From the NCBI RefSeq assembly GCF_001598555.1, contig NZ_BCZE01000003.1:62001-126000 (forward strand): 64,000 bases of DNA. The letters are read 5' to 3'. Made by a program: the position numbers and the translations under genes. The notes beneath the pieces were generated by a model, which made no database searches, was not told the DNA's origin, and saw nothing but the letters and a program-made list of their open reading frames with translations. The stretch comes from Novosphingobium rosa NBRC 15208. Its GTDB lineage: Bacteria > Pseudomonadota > Alphaproteobacteria > Sphingomonadales > Sphingomonadaceae. Positions 42,283 to 49,490 of this stretch are shown piece after piece (position 1 is the stretch's first letter; the number at the start of each line of letters is the position of its first letter).

Positions 42283-43634
42283 ACAAGCACTTTCAGGCCC
42301 GTCGCATGCCCCGCATGATGCCGGGCATCGCCACGGTTCTGAATTTGGCTTTGCTTTGCGGCCTGCCTTCGGCGGTTCAGGCGCAAAATACGCCCTCCGA
42401 GGTGAGCTACCACACCCATCTGCATGACACGCTGATCGATCTGGCCCGGCGCTATTTCAACAGGGTCGAGGATTATCGCGTGGTGCAGCAGCTCAACCAT
42501 GTGCCGATCCCGGAACATCTCCAGCCAGACATCGATCTGCGCATTCCCGTCAACCTGCTGCGCGGCGCATCGGTCACCGCGAGCGTCATCAGCTTTCGCG
42601 GCGATGTGCGGCTGGGCGAGGACCGCCACGCCGCCAGCCAGGGCGCGGTGCTGACCGAAGGCACGCGGATCGAGACCGGCGCCACCTCCTTCCTCAGCCT
42701 GCGCGCGGCGGATGGCTCTGTGGTGACCATGCCCTCGCAAAGCGTGGTGCGCCTTTCGCGCATGCGCCGCATCCTGCTGACCGGCACGCTGGACCAGCAG
42801 TTCAGCGTGGAGCATGGGCGGCTGGAAACCACCGTCGCCAAGCAGGTCGGCCCGGCCAGCCATTATGAGGTGCGCACCCCCATCGCCGTTTCGGCGGTGC
42901 GCGGCACGGTGTTTCGCGTCAATTACGGAGACGGCCCCTCGCTGACCGAGGTGCTGGGCGGCACGGTGGCCGTGGGCGCGCCCGGCGCGGCCCATCCCCA
43001 GATGATCCCGTTGGGCGAAGGCGCGGCAGTGGCGCCGGGCGGCGGCATCCATACCGAGCCTCTGCTGCCCGCCCCCGCCTTTGCCGAAGCCAACCGCCTT
43101 CAGGCCGGGCATGAGCTGCTCTTTTCGCTGGCCCCGGTTCCGGGCGCGGCCTCCTATCATCTCCAGATCGCGCGGGATGCCGGGTTTCAGGATATCGTCG
43201 CCGAGACCTCTTCAGTCACGCCCGAAGGCCATTTCGCCAACCTGCCCGAAGGCAACTGGTTCGCCCGTGCCACCGCCATCTCCAATACAGGTTTCGAAGG
43301 CCTGCCCGCCACGCAGGGCTTCGAACGGCGGGCCCATGCCCTGGACGCCGATATCGGCCGGCTCTCGGCGCATAGCTGGCGCGTGACGTGGCGCTATTCA
43401 GGCGATGCGGGCACGCATTTCCGGGTGCAGATGATCCCCATCGACAAGCATGGCGAGCCCTTGGCCAAACATCCGGGCAAGCTCGCGCTGGATGAGGACA
43501 ATCTCCATGGCTCCGCCCTGCGGCTGGACGATGTGCCCCCCGGCCCCTATCGCTGGCGTGTCGGCGCGATCAGCAGCCCCGCGCGGGATGATGATCTGTG
43601 GACGCCATGGCGCGAGATCAGGATCGAGCGCTGA
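42279..43634 (+). CDS. Exported FecR-domain protein with N-terminal LysM-like region
   Basis: 451 residues. Signal peptide (IATVLNLALLCGLPSAVQAQ), then a LysM-like segment (YHTHLHDTLIDLARRYFN... and DIDLRIPVNLL). A FecR domain follows (FRGDVRLGEDRHAASQGAVL, MPSQSVVRLSRM, YEVRTPIAVSAVRGTVFRVN). The C-terminal part has repeated beta-rich modules (SLAPVPGAASYHLQIARDAG, WFARATAISNTGFEGLP) resembling fibronectin type III folds. In other bacteria such proteins lie beside CHASE2 sensors. It is predicted periplasmic, possibly bound to peptidoglycan and acting as sensor input or partner for the kinase. It overlaps the regulator gene by four bases and the kinase gene by 37. Confidence 0.88.
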   Translation: MNKHFQARRMPRMMPGIATVLNLALLCGLPSAVQAQNTPSEVSYHTHLHDTLIDLARRYFNRVEDYRVVQQLNHVPIPEHLQPDIDLRIPVNLLRGASVTASVISFRGDVRLGEDRHAASQGAVLTEGTRIETGATSFLSLRAADGSVVTMPSQSVVRLSRMRRILLTGTLDQQFSVEHGRLETTVAKQVGPASHYEVRTPIAVSAVRGTVFRVNYGDGPSLTEVLGGTVAVGAPGAAHPQMIPLGEGAAVAPGGGIHTEPLLPAPAFAEANRLQAGHELLFSLAPVPGAASYHLQIARDAGFQDIVAETSSVTPEGHFANLPEGNWFARATAISNTGFEGLPATQGFERRAHALDADIGRLSAHSWRVTWRYSGDAGTHFRVQMIPIDKHGEPLAKHPGKLALDEDNLHGSALRLDDVPPGPYRWRVGAISSPARDDDLWTPWREIRIER

Positions 43635-45841
43635 AACGCCCCTATCGCCGCCTGCTGCTGGAATGGAGCGTGATCCTCTGCTTTGCCGGCGGCATTGCGG
43701 CAGCGCTGGCGTGGACAGGCGGCGCGCGAAGGTTGGACAACCAGATCTATGACCGGCTGATCCGCTGGCGCGCGCCGCCGGTCGATCCGCGGATCCAGAT
43801 CGTGGCCATCGATGATGACAGCCTGAAACGCCTTGGCGCATGGCCCTGGCGGCGCGACCTGCATGCCCGCCTGATCGAACGCCTCAGCCGCGCCGGGGCC
43901 ACGCTGATCGCCTATGACGTGCTGTTTGTCGAACCCACGCCCGATGATGCCGCGCTGGGGCAGGCGCTGTCGCGCGCAAGCCCGGTGATCGCCCCCATGC
44001 TGTTTCAGGCGCCGGGCAGCAATGGCGCGGCGGTCGACGCCGTGCCCCCGATCCAGCAAGTGCGCGCCCATGCGCAGATCGGCCATGTCGATCTGGAGGC
44101 CGACAGCGACGGCCTGATCCGCCATATCGCACTCAGCGAAAGCGCCGGTGTCAGCGCCCCCGTGCCGCATCTGATGGAACTGGCCTATCGCCGGATCGAG
44201 GGCCATCCCTCGCCCGTCTTCACAGCCCATGGCGCCCCGGTGCTGCTGCCCTATGCCAGACAGACCGGCGCCTTTCCCACCGCGCCCTTCGCCTCTGTGC
44301 TGGCGGGCGAGGTGCCCGACGTCTTCCTGCGCGGCAAGATCGTGCTGGTGGGCGCCACCGCCACCGGCGTGGGTGACCGCTATCCCACCCCTCTGCCCGG
44401 CGGCGCTGCCATGCCGGGGGTGGAGCTTCAGGCTCATCTGCTCAACGCGATGCTGGCCGGGCGGATGATCCGCGCCGTGCCGCCGCTCTGGCTGGCGTTG
44501 ATCTCGGTGCTGCCGGTGCTGGCGCTGATGCTGGGCTTCTGGCGCTGGACGCCCGCCATGGCGCTGCGCTGTTCGCTCGCGGCGATCCTGCTGGTGCTGG
44601 GCGGATCGGCGGCGGGCCTGCTGCTGGCGGGCTGGTGGGCGCCGCCCGGCGCGATGCTGGCCGGTCTGCTGCTGGCCTATCCACTCTGGGGCTGGCGGCG
44701 GCTTCAGGCGATCAGCGACTATGTCGACGCTGAAATCGCCCGTTTCGCCGCGGAAAAGGATCTGGCCCTCCCCCGCCGGGAACGCGCCCTCCCCACCGAT
44801 GTGATCGAGGCCCAGACCCAGCAACTGGCCGGCGCGATCGACCGCATCCGCGACATCCGCCGCTTCGCCACCGACACCATCGAGCATCTGCCCGACGCCG
44901 TGCTGGTCGCCGGGGTGGATGAACGTGTCACGCTGGCCAATGCCGCCGCCATCGCCATGATGGGCGGCAATCTGGCGGGCTTTCTGCTCAGCGACATTCT
45001 GGCCGCCATCACGCTGGAACGCCATGAGGACGAGATCACCACCGCCGATGGCCGCCGCGTCGTCATCGCCCGCGCCCGGCTGGAGCATGCCAATGGCCAG
45101 CACAGCGGCTGGATCGTGCGCCTTGTCGACATCACCCCCATCCGCGAGGCCGAACGCACCCGCGAGGAGGTGCTGCAACTGCTGAGCCACGATATGCGCT
45201 CGCCCCAGGCCTCGATCATCACGATGGTCGAAGGGCCGCAGGGGGCGGATTTGCCGCGCGATCTGGCCGGGCGCATCGCCCGCCATGCGCGACGCACCAT
45301 GACTCTGGCCGATGGCTTCGTGCAACTGGCCCGCGCTCAGGCCGCGCCGTTCGAGCCGGTCGAGATCATGCTGGCCGATATGCTGATCGAGGCCGCCGAC
45401 GATCTGCTCCCACTGGCCCGCGAAAAGGGCGTTGGCATCGTTCTGGACGGCGCCGAGGAACCGGTTTTCCTGATGGCCGAGCCGCAAATGTTGCTGCGCG
45501 CCTTCACCAATCTGATCGACAATGCCGTGAAATACAGCCCGCAAGGCAGCACCATCACCTGCGCCATCCAGCCCGGCCCCGGCGCGCAGGAAGCGGAAGT
45601 CTCGATCCGCGATCAGGGCGAAGGGATGCCCGATGCCGTGCGGCGCAATCTGTTCGGGCGCTTCGTGGCGGGCAACGGCAAGGAAAAACGCAGCGCCGGA
45701 CTAGGGCTGGCCTTCGTCAAGACGGTGATGGACCGCCACGGCGCCACCATCGCCTGCGAGAGCGGGCCGGGAGGCACGACCTTCACCATGCGGTTCGACA
45801 CGCTGCCGGACGAACCCTTGCCTGTTGAGGATGAAGATTAG
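43598..45841 (+). CDS. CHASE2-domain sensor histidine kinase
   Basis: 747 residues. One N-terminal helix (LEWSVILCFAGGIAAALAW) leads into a periplasmic CHASE2 domain (about 40-285; IQIVAIDDDSLKRLGAWPW, LIAYDVLFVEP, GKIVLVGATATGVGDRYPTP). A hairpin of three more helices (about 295-370) follows, then a PAS-like region (TIEHLPDAVLVAGVDERVTL), the phospho-acceptor LLSHDMRSPQAS (His near residue 530) and the ATPase domain (LIDNAVKYS, DQGEGMP, SAGLGLAFV). It senses an unknown periplasmic signal, and the co-encoded FecR-domain protein is the obvious candidate input. The 37-base overlap with that gene indicates tight coupling. Alternative starts downstream of MDAM exist. Confidence 0.92.
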   Translation: MDAMARDQDRALKRPYRRLLLEWSVILCFAGGIAAALAWTGGARRLDNQIYDRLIRWRAPPVDPRIQIVAIDDDSLKRLGAWPWRRDLHARLIERLSRAGATLIAYDVLFVEPTPDDAALGQALSRASPVIAPMLFQAPGSNGAAVDAVPPIQQVRAHAQIGHVDLEADSDGLIRHIALSESAGVSAPVPHLMELAYRRIEGHPSPVFTAHGAPVLLPYARQTGAFPTAPFASVLAGEVPDVFLRGKIVLVGATATGVGDRYPTPLPGGAAMPGVELQAHLLNAMLAGRMIRAVPPLWLALISVLPVLALMLGFWRWTPAMALRCSLAAILLVLGGSAAGLLLAGWWAPPGAMLAGLLLAYPLWGWRRLQAISDYVDAEIARFAAEKDLALPRRERALPTDVIEAQTQQLAGAIDRIRDIRRFATDTIEHLPDAVLVAGVDERVTLANAAAIAMMGGNLAGFLLSDILAAITLERHEDEITTADGRRVVIARARLEHANGQHSGWIVRLVDITPIREAERTREEVLQLLSHDMRSPQASIITMVEGPQGADLPRDLAGRIARHARRTMTLADGFVQLARAQAAPFEPVEIMLADMLIEAADDLLPLAREKGVGIVLDGAEEPVFLMAEPQMLLRAFTNLIDNAVKYSPQGSTITCAIQPGPGAQEAEVSIRDQGEGMPDAVRRNLFGRFVAGNGKEKRSAGLGLAFVKTVMDRHGATIACESGPGGTTFTMRFDTLPDEPLPVEDED

Positions 45842-45845
45842 GTCC

Positions 45846-46151
45846 ATGCCCTATCTCTTTTCATCCGAAGAGTTTTCTGGCTTTTTCACACCGCCCATGC
45901 GCGATGTGACGCAAAGCGCCGAGCCGGTTCTCGACATCTGGCCCTATGTGGACAGCATCGATCTGGAGGCTCTGGGCGTGACCGGCCTGCACGATGTGCG
46001 GCATCTCTATCGCGATGGCGCGCAGCGCTTCGACCATATCCTGATCGGCACGGAGCGCTTCAACACGCTGCTGGCCATCATCGTGGATCGAGACGGGAAA
46101 GCCGTGCTGGGCCATCATCTGCTCGATCTGAACAGGGCCTATCAGTCTTAG
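45846..46151 (+). CDS. Small conserved-looking protein of unknown function
   Basis: 101 residues, soluble, mixed alpha/beta (LDIWPYVDSIDLEALGV, RFDHILIGTERFNTLLAII, VDRDGKAVLGHHLLDLN). No signal peptide or known motif. It starts four bases after the kinase stop and is probably part of the same transcript. An ATG at 45825 inside the kinase gene would add seven residues. Its 3' end overlaps the convergent GntR-type gene by four bases. A role in the two-component system is possible by position only. Confidence 0.7.
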   Translation: MPYLFSSEEFSGFFTPPMRDVTQSAEPVLDIWPYVDSIDLEALGVTGLHDVRHLYRDGAQRFDHILIGTERFNTLLAIIVDRDGKAVLGHHLLDLNRAYQS

Positions 46152-46810
46152 GCCGGACGCGGCGCCGCCAGCGCCTGCTCCAGCCTTGCATGGGCCGCCG
46201 TCAGATGATCGCGCAGCAGCGTGCTGGATCGCGCCGCATCGCGCGCTACCAGAGCATGGATCACCGCCCCCATCTCGCCCGCCGTTTCGCGCTGATCCTC
46301 GGGCCCGCGCCGTGCATGCAAAATGCGCAAACGGCGATGGAGCGACAGCATCGTCCCCGCCAACAGCGCATTGCCGCTGCCGATGGCGATCAACCGCTGC
46401 AAAGCGGCCAGCGCCTCGGCAAAGCGCCCCTGCCCGCCCTTTTGCGCGGCGGCGCCTTCCATCTCGCGCAGCATATGGTTGAGCCCGGTGCGGGCCCCCT
46501 CGCCCATATTGCGCGCAGCCTCGGCAGCGGCATGGGGCTCGACCAGCAGGCGCAGGGCGAAAGCATCGCGCAATTCCACCCCGCCCATCTCCGGGCAGGC
46601 GCGATAGCCGATGTTGGGCCGCTTGAAGACCAGCCTTTCGGCCTCCAGCTGGCTCAGTGCCTCGCGGATCGGGGTCTGCGACATGGCGAGATCGCGCGCC
46701 ACACGATCGATGGCGACGCGCTCGCCCGGGGCGATGCGCGCGGTCAGGATCATCGCCAGCAGATGGTCATAGGCCCGCTGGACCAAAGTGGGCACGGCAA
46801 GGCTGATCAT
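46148..46810 (-). CDS. GntR-family transcriptional regulator (FadR/FCD type)
   Basis: 220 residues: N-terminal winged helix (VPTLVQRAYDHLLAMIL, IDRVARDLAMSQTPIREALS, LEAERLV) and a C-terminal all-helical FCD ligand-binding domain (RDAFALRLLVEPHAAAEAA and a run of His/Asp residues typical of the metal site, such as LRDHLTAAH). It usually represses sugar-acid or organic-acid genes. The SDR and KDPGal aldolase genes lie upstream on the same strand and are candidate targets. The start is placed at the ATG of MISLAVPT; the longer frame to 46885 runs into a terminator hairpin of the upstream gene. Confidence 0.87.
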   Translation of the reverse strand: MISLAVPTLVQRAYDHLLAMILTARIAPGERVAIDRVARDLAMSQTPIREALSQLEAERLVFKRPNIGYRACPEMGGVELRDAFALRLLVEPHAAAEAARNMGEGARTGLNHMLREMEGAAAQKGGQGRFAEALAALQRLIAIGSGNALLAGTMLSLHRRLRILHARRGPEDQRETAGEMGAVIHALVARDAARSSTLLRDHLTAAHARLEQALAAPRPA

Positions 46811-46883
46811 GCCGTCGCCCGGATTCTGAACGAGAAGACCACCACGCGTAACCGTTGCCACCACTCTGTCCTGCCAGCGCCCC

Positions 46884-46912
46884 AAAAAAGCCGCACGCCC
46901 CCGCGTGCAGCC
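46884..46912 (-). terminator. Terminator after the SDR gene
   Basis: On the minus strand, the arms GCACGC / GCGTGC around a GGGG loop, extended by G-C pairs, are followed by TTTTTT (46889-46884). It is a good intrinsic terminator for the gene at 46982-47767. Confidence 0.75.
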
Positions 46913-46981
46913 TGTTCCGGGCGCCTAGCACAGGGGGCGAAGGGCCGCCATTGGCCAATTGCCCCCTGCGGCCGGGCGTGC

Positions 46982-47767
46982 TTACGCCCCGGTGCGCGCC
47001 ATGGCGAAAGGCGCGAAGGCCTGCTGCACCGGCATGATCTCGATGGTGTTCACATTGAGATGCGCGGGCAGACGCAGCACCGCCTCGGCGGTATCGACCA
47101 CATCCTCGGCGCTGAGCGGCTTCATGTTCTCGTAGACCTTGGCAGCCGCGCCATCGTCGCCCCGGAAGCGCACCTGCGAGAATTCGGTCTCGCAAGCGCC
47201 CGGCTCCAGCGAGGTGACGCGGATCGGCGTCCCCAGCAGATCGGCCCGCAGGTTGAGCGAAAACTGGCGCACAAACGCCTTGGTGGCCCCGTAAACATTG
47301 CCGCCGGGATAGGGATAGGTCGCCGCCACGGAGCTAAGATTGATGATATGGCCACGCCCGCGCTCCACCATGCCGGGCAGCACGGCGTGAGCGATGCGCA
47401 CCAGACCGGTGACATTGGTCTCGATCATTGTCTCCCAGTCAGAGAGCTGCGCGCGCTGCGCCGGCTCCAGACCCAGCGCAAGCCCTGCATTGTTGAAGAC
47501 GATATCGATGGCCTTGAACGCCTCGGGCAGATCGGCGACCAGCTTGTGACCGGCATCAGGATCACGGATATCCAGCGGCACGGCCAGCAGCCGGTCGCCG
47601 CCCTCGGCCTTGAGCGACTCCAGCCGTTCCGCGCGGCGGCCGGTGGCGATCACCTTGCCGCCCGCCGCCAGCACACGCCGCGCCATGGCCTGACCAAAGC
47701 CCGAGGTGGCGCCGGTGACCAGAGCGACGCGCCCCTCGGCCCAGAGATCGGAAGGGTTGCTCGGCAT
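46982..47767 (-). CDS. Short-chain dehydrogenase/reductase (YdfG-like)
   Basis: 261 residues, NAD(P)-dependent Rossmann oxidoreductase. It shows the cofactor motif VTGATSGFGQAMARR, VFNNAGLALG, Ser of NLSSVAATYPYPG and the catalytic YGATK. The overall sequence fits the YdfG group (3-hydroxy acid or serine dehydrogenases), with the Arg after the glycine motif (ATGRRAERL) suggesting NADP. The actual substrate is uncertain. The start ATG at 47767 directly precedes the domain; the frame is open to 47800. It is separated from the aldolase gene by 85 bases. Confidence 0.88.
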   Translation of the reverse strand: MPSNPSDLWAEGRVALVTGATSGFGQAMARRVLAAGGKVIATGRRAERLESLKAEGGDRLLAVPLDIRDPDAGHKLVADLPEAFKAIDIVFNNAGLALGLEPAQRAQLSDWETMIETNVTGLVRIAHAVLPGMVERGRGHIINLSSVAATYPYPGGNVYGATKAFVRQFSLNLRADLLGTPIRVTSLEPGACETEFSQVRFRGDDGAAAKVYENMKPLSAEDVVDTAEAVLRLPAHLNVNTIEIMPVQQAFAPFAMARTGA

Positions 47768-47852
47768 GGGGAACTCCTTGGAAATCTGCGGGATAATCAC
47801 CAGGGAGCCTTAGCGCGCCTTGCCGCAGGCGTCCATGGCCAGACCGCCGCCG

Positions 47853-48512
47853 TTAGACTGAAGTATCGATCACCAGCCCCTGCGCCTCACGCGCGGCGGC
47901 CACAAAGGCGCGGGCAATCGCACCGACGTCGCCAGCGCTGCGCCCCGGGCGATAGAGCGCCGATCCCAGCCCGGCGCCATCCGCACCCGCCGCGAACCAG
48001 TCCGACAGATTGTCCACCGCCACGCCGCCAACCGCCAGCAAGGCCGTATCGGCAGGCAGCACCGCGCGCAGAGCCTTCACATAGGACGGCCCCACACCCT
48101 CCGCCGGGAACAGCTTCAGCCCCGTGGCCCCGGCATCCAGCGCGGTGAAAGCCTCGCTGGCGGTGAAAAAGCCCGGCAGGCTGACCATGCCCGCCTCGAC
48201 ACTGGCGGCGATCACATCGGTGTCGACATTGGGCGAAACGATCAGCCGTCCGCCCGCATCATGCACCTGCGCCACCTGGCGACGCGTCAGCACCGTGCCC
48301 GCGCCGATCAGCACCTGAGGCCCGAAACGACGCGCCAGACGGCCAATGGAGTCAAAGGGATCAGGCGAGTTGAGCGGCACCTCGATCATGCTGAAACCAG
48401 CCTCGACCAGCTGTTCGCCCACGGCCTCCACCTCTTCGGGGCGCACCCCGCGCAAGATGGCGACCAACGGACAATGGCTCATGGCGGCGGACAGATTGGC
48501 AATCGCACTCAT
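47853..48512 (-). CDS. dgoA: 2-dehydro-3-deoxy-6-phosphogalactonate aldolase
   Basis: 219 residues, class I aldolase of the KDPG/KDPGal family, which splits 2-keto-3-deoxy-6-phosphogalactonate into pyruvate and glyceraldehyde 3-phosphate. The general-base Glu44 lies in IEVPLNSPDPF, a sequence typical of the galactonate branch (KDPG aldolases have a different EVTLR segment). The Schiff-base Lys is Lys133 in GLKLFPAEGVGPSYVKAL. The other De Ley-Doudoroff genes (dgoK, dgoD) are not in the window, so it may act with unlinked genes. The start ATG at 48512 (MSAIANL) is preferred over 48563. The gene is divergent from the MarR-type gene. Confidence 0.88.
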   Translation of the reverse strand: MSAIANLSAAMSHCPLVAILRGVRPEEVEAVGEQLVEAGFSMIEVPLNSPDPFDSIGRLARRFGPQVLIGAGTVLTRRQVAQVHDAGGRLIVSPNVDTDVIAASVEAGMVSLPGFFTASEAFTALDAGATGLKLFPAEGVGPSYVKALRAVLPADTALLAVGGVAVDNLSDWFAAGADGAGLGSALYRPGRSAGDVGAIARAFVAAAREAQGLVIDTSV

Positions 48513-48642
48513 CGGGCAAACTCCATCGCAGGCATACAACGGCAACAGCCGACAGGCCGCCACGTTCCGTGCAGGCTCGTGCAGGGGTTTCTAGTCGGAC
48601 TAGAACGGAAATGCCACCGCGCGATGGGCATGAGCCTTCCTT

Positions 48643-48670
48643 GCAATTCAATCGCACTCGATTATATTGC
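48643..48670. promoter_or_regulatory. 28-bp palindromic candidate operator of the OhrR-like gene
   Basis: Arms GCAATTCAATCG and CGATTATATTGC match at 10 of 12 positions around a CACT spacer; the inner AATCG/CGATT part is perfect. It ends four bases before the regulator ATG, where binding would block its own expression. Autorepression by the encoded MarR-type protein is inferred. Confidence 0.6.
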
Positions 48671-48674
48671 GGGA

Positions 48675-49130
48675 ATGAAGAACGAAGCCCCCTCCTCCGT
48701 CACCGGCACGCTGGACGATTTCCTCTGCTTCTCGGTCTATTCGACCGGGCTGGCGGTGAATCGCTTCTACAAGCCGCTGCTCGACCGGCTGGGGCTGACC
48801 TATCTGCAATATCTGCTGATCGTGTTGCTGCGCGAGAAAGACGGCCAGACCGTCAGCGAAATCGGCGAGCAGTTGTTTCTGGAATCCTCCACCCTCACCC
48901 CGCTGATCAAGCGCATGGAGGCCGCCGGGCACCTCACCCGCCGCCGCGACAGCAAGGATGAGCGCGTGGTGCGCGTATCGCTGACCGATCAGGGGCGAGA
49001 GCTGGCAACACAGGCTTCGTGCATTCCGCAAGAGGTGTTCGAGGGGCTGGGCATGTCGCTGGAGGAGCTGCGCTCGCTGGATGGCGCGTTGAAGATTTTG
49101 CGTAAGAGGTTGTTTCAGCAAGCCAGGTAA
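48675..49130 (+). CDS. OhrR-like MarR-family transcriptional regulator
   Basis: 151 residues. The N-terminal DDFLCFSVYSTGLAVNRFY places a Cys (near residue 16) where OhrR proteins carry their peroxide-sensing cysteine. The winged helix is GLTYLQYLLIVLLREKDG through LFLESSTLTPLIKRMEAAG and RRRDSKDERVVRVSLTDQG. OhrR represses ohr, an organic hydroperoxide reductase, but no ohr gene is in the window; the divergent neighbour is an aldolase. A second Cys (ASCIPQEVF, about 115) could allow a disulphide mechanism. The start is four bases after a palindromic operator. The stop codon lies at the border of repeat copy C. Confidence 0.85.
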   Translation: MKNEAPSSVTGTLDDFLCFSVYSTGLAVNRFYKPLLDRLGLTYLQYLLIVLLREKDGQTVSEIGEQLFLESSTLTPLIKRMEAAGHLTRRRDSKDERVVRVSLTDQGRELATQASCIPQEVFEGLGMSLEELRSLDGALKILRKRLFQQAR

Positions 49131-49354
49131 AAAGGGGAAATGCGAGGGTCATCGCCCTCGCGCTCCCTTTATTGCCTGCGTGGCGCTTCGGGTTCGGCAG
49201 CAGAGCAAAGTCGCCGCGCCGCAGGCAGATGCACGCGATTTATGCCTGCGGGGCCTGAGGTCCTGCAGGTGGAGCGGCTGGGCGCACCGTTTCGGCGCCA
49301 CTGCCCATGAGCCGGAAGACGGAATGGGCGTGCGAGGGGGTACCCCCCCTCGCA
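49131..49354. repeat. Interspersed intergenic element, copy C (complete)
   Basis: The fullest copy, between the convergent OhrR-like and aminotransferase genes. The left end is GGTAAAAAGGGGAAATGCGA with a hairpin at 49142-49161, nearly identical to copy A. The interior has GCCGCAGGC (around 49218), GCCTGCGGGGCC and CTGCAGGTGGAGCGG. The right half CGTTTCGGCGCCACTGCCCA, then CCGGAAGACGGAATGGG, ends in a hairpin at 49332-49353 (GCGAGGGGG / CCCCCCTCGC). Read on the minus strand, the right half aligns with copy B. The two terminal hairpins face each other as inverted repeats. Confidence 0.85.
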
Positions 49355-49410
49355 TCTCCTCTTCTTTCTTCTTATCAACTTTCCACCACAACCCCTTGAA
49401 ACAACAAAAA
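49355..49410. other. AT-rich spacer between repeat copy C and the aminotransferase terminator
   Basis: A pyrimidine-rich stretch (CTCCTCTTCTTTCTTCTTATC) then an A/C-rich stretch. No gene or clear site is seen. Confidence 0.4.
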
Positions 49411-49441
49411 AGGCGCCCGACCCCGAAGGACCGGACGCCTT
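49411..49441 (-). terminator. Terminator of the aminotransferase gene
   Basis: On the minus strand, GGCGTCCGGTCC, a TTCG loop, then GGGTCGGGCGCC followed by TTTTTT. A strong intrinsic terminator with a stable tetraloop, about 50 bases after the aminotransferase stop. Confidence 0.9.
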
Positions 49442-49490
49442 TCCCGCTCTCATCCGGCCTGCGGGGTTAGCCGCGATGGCCGGAGCCCTC

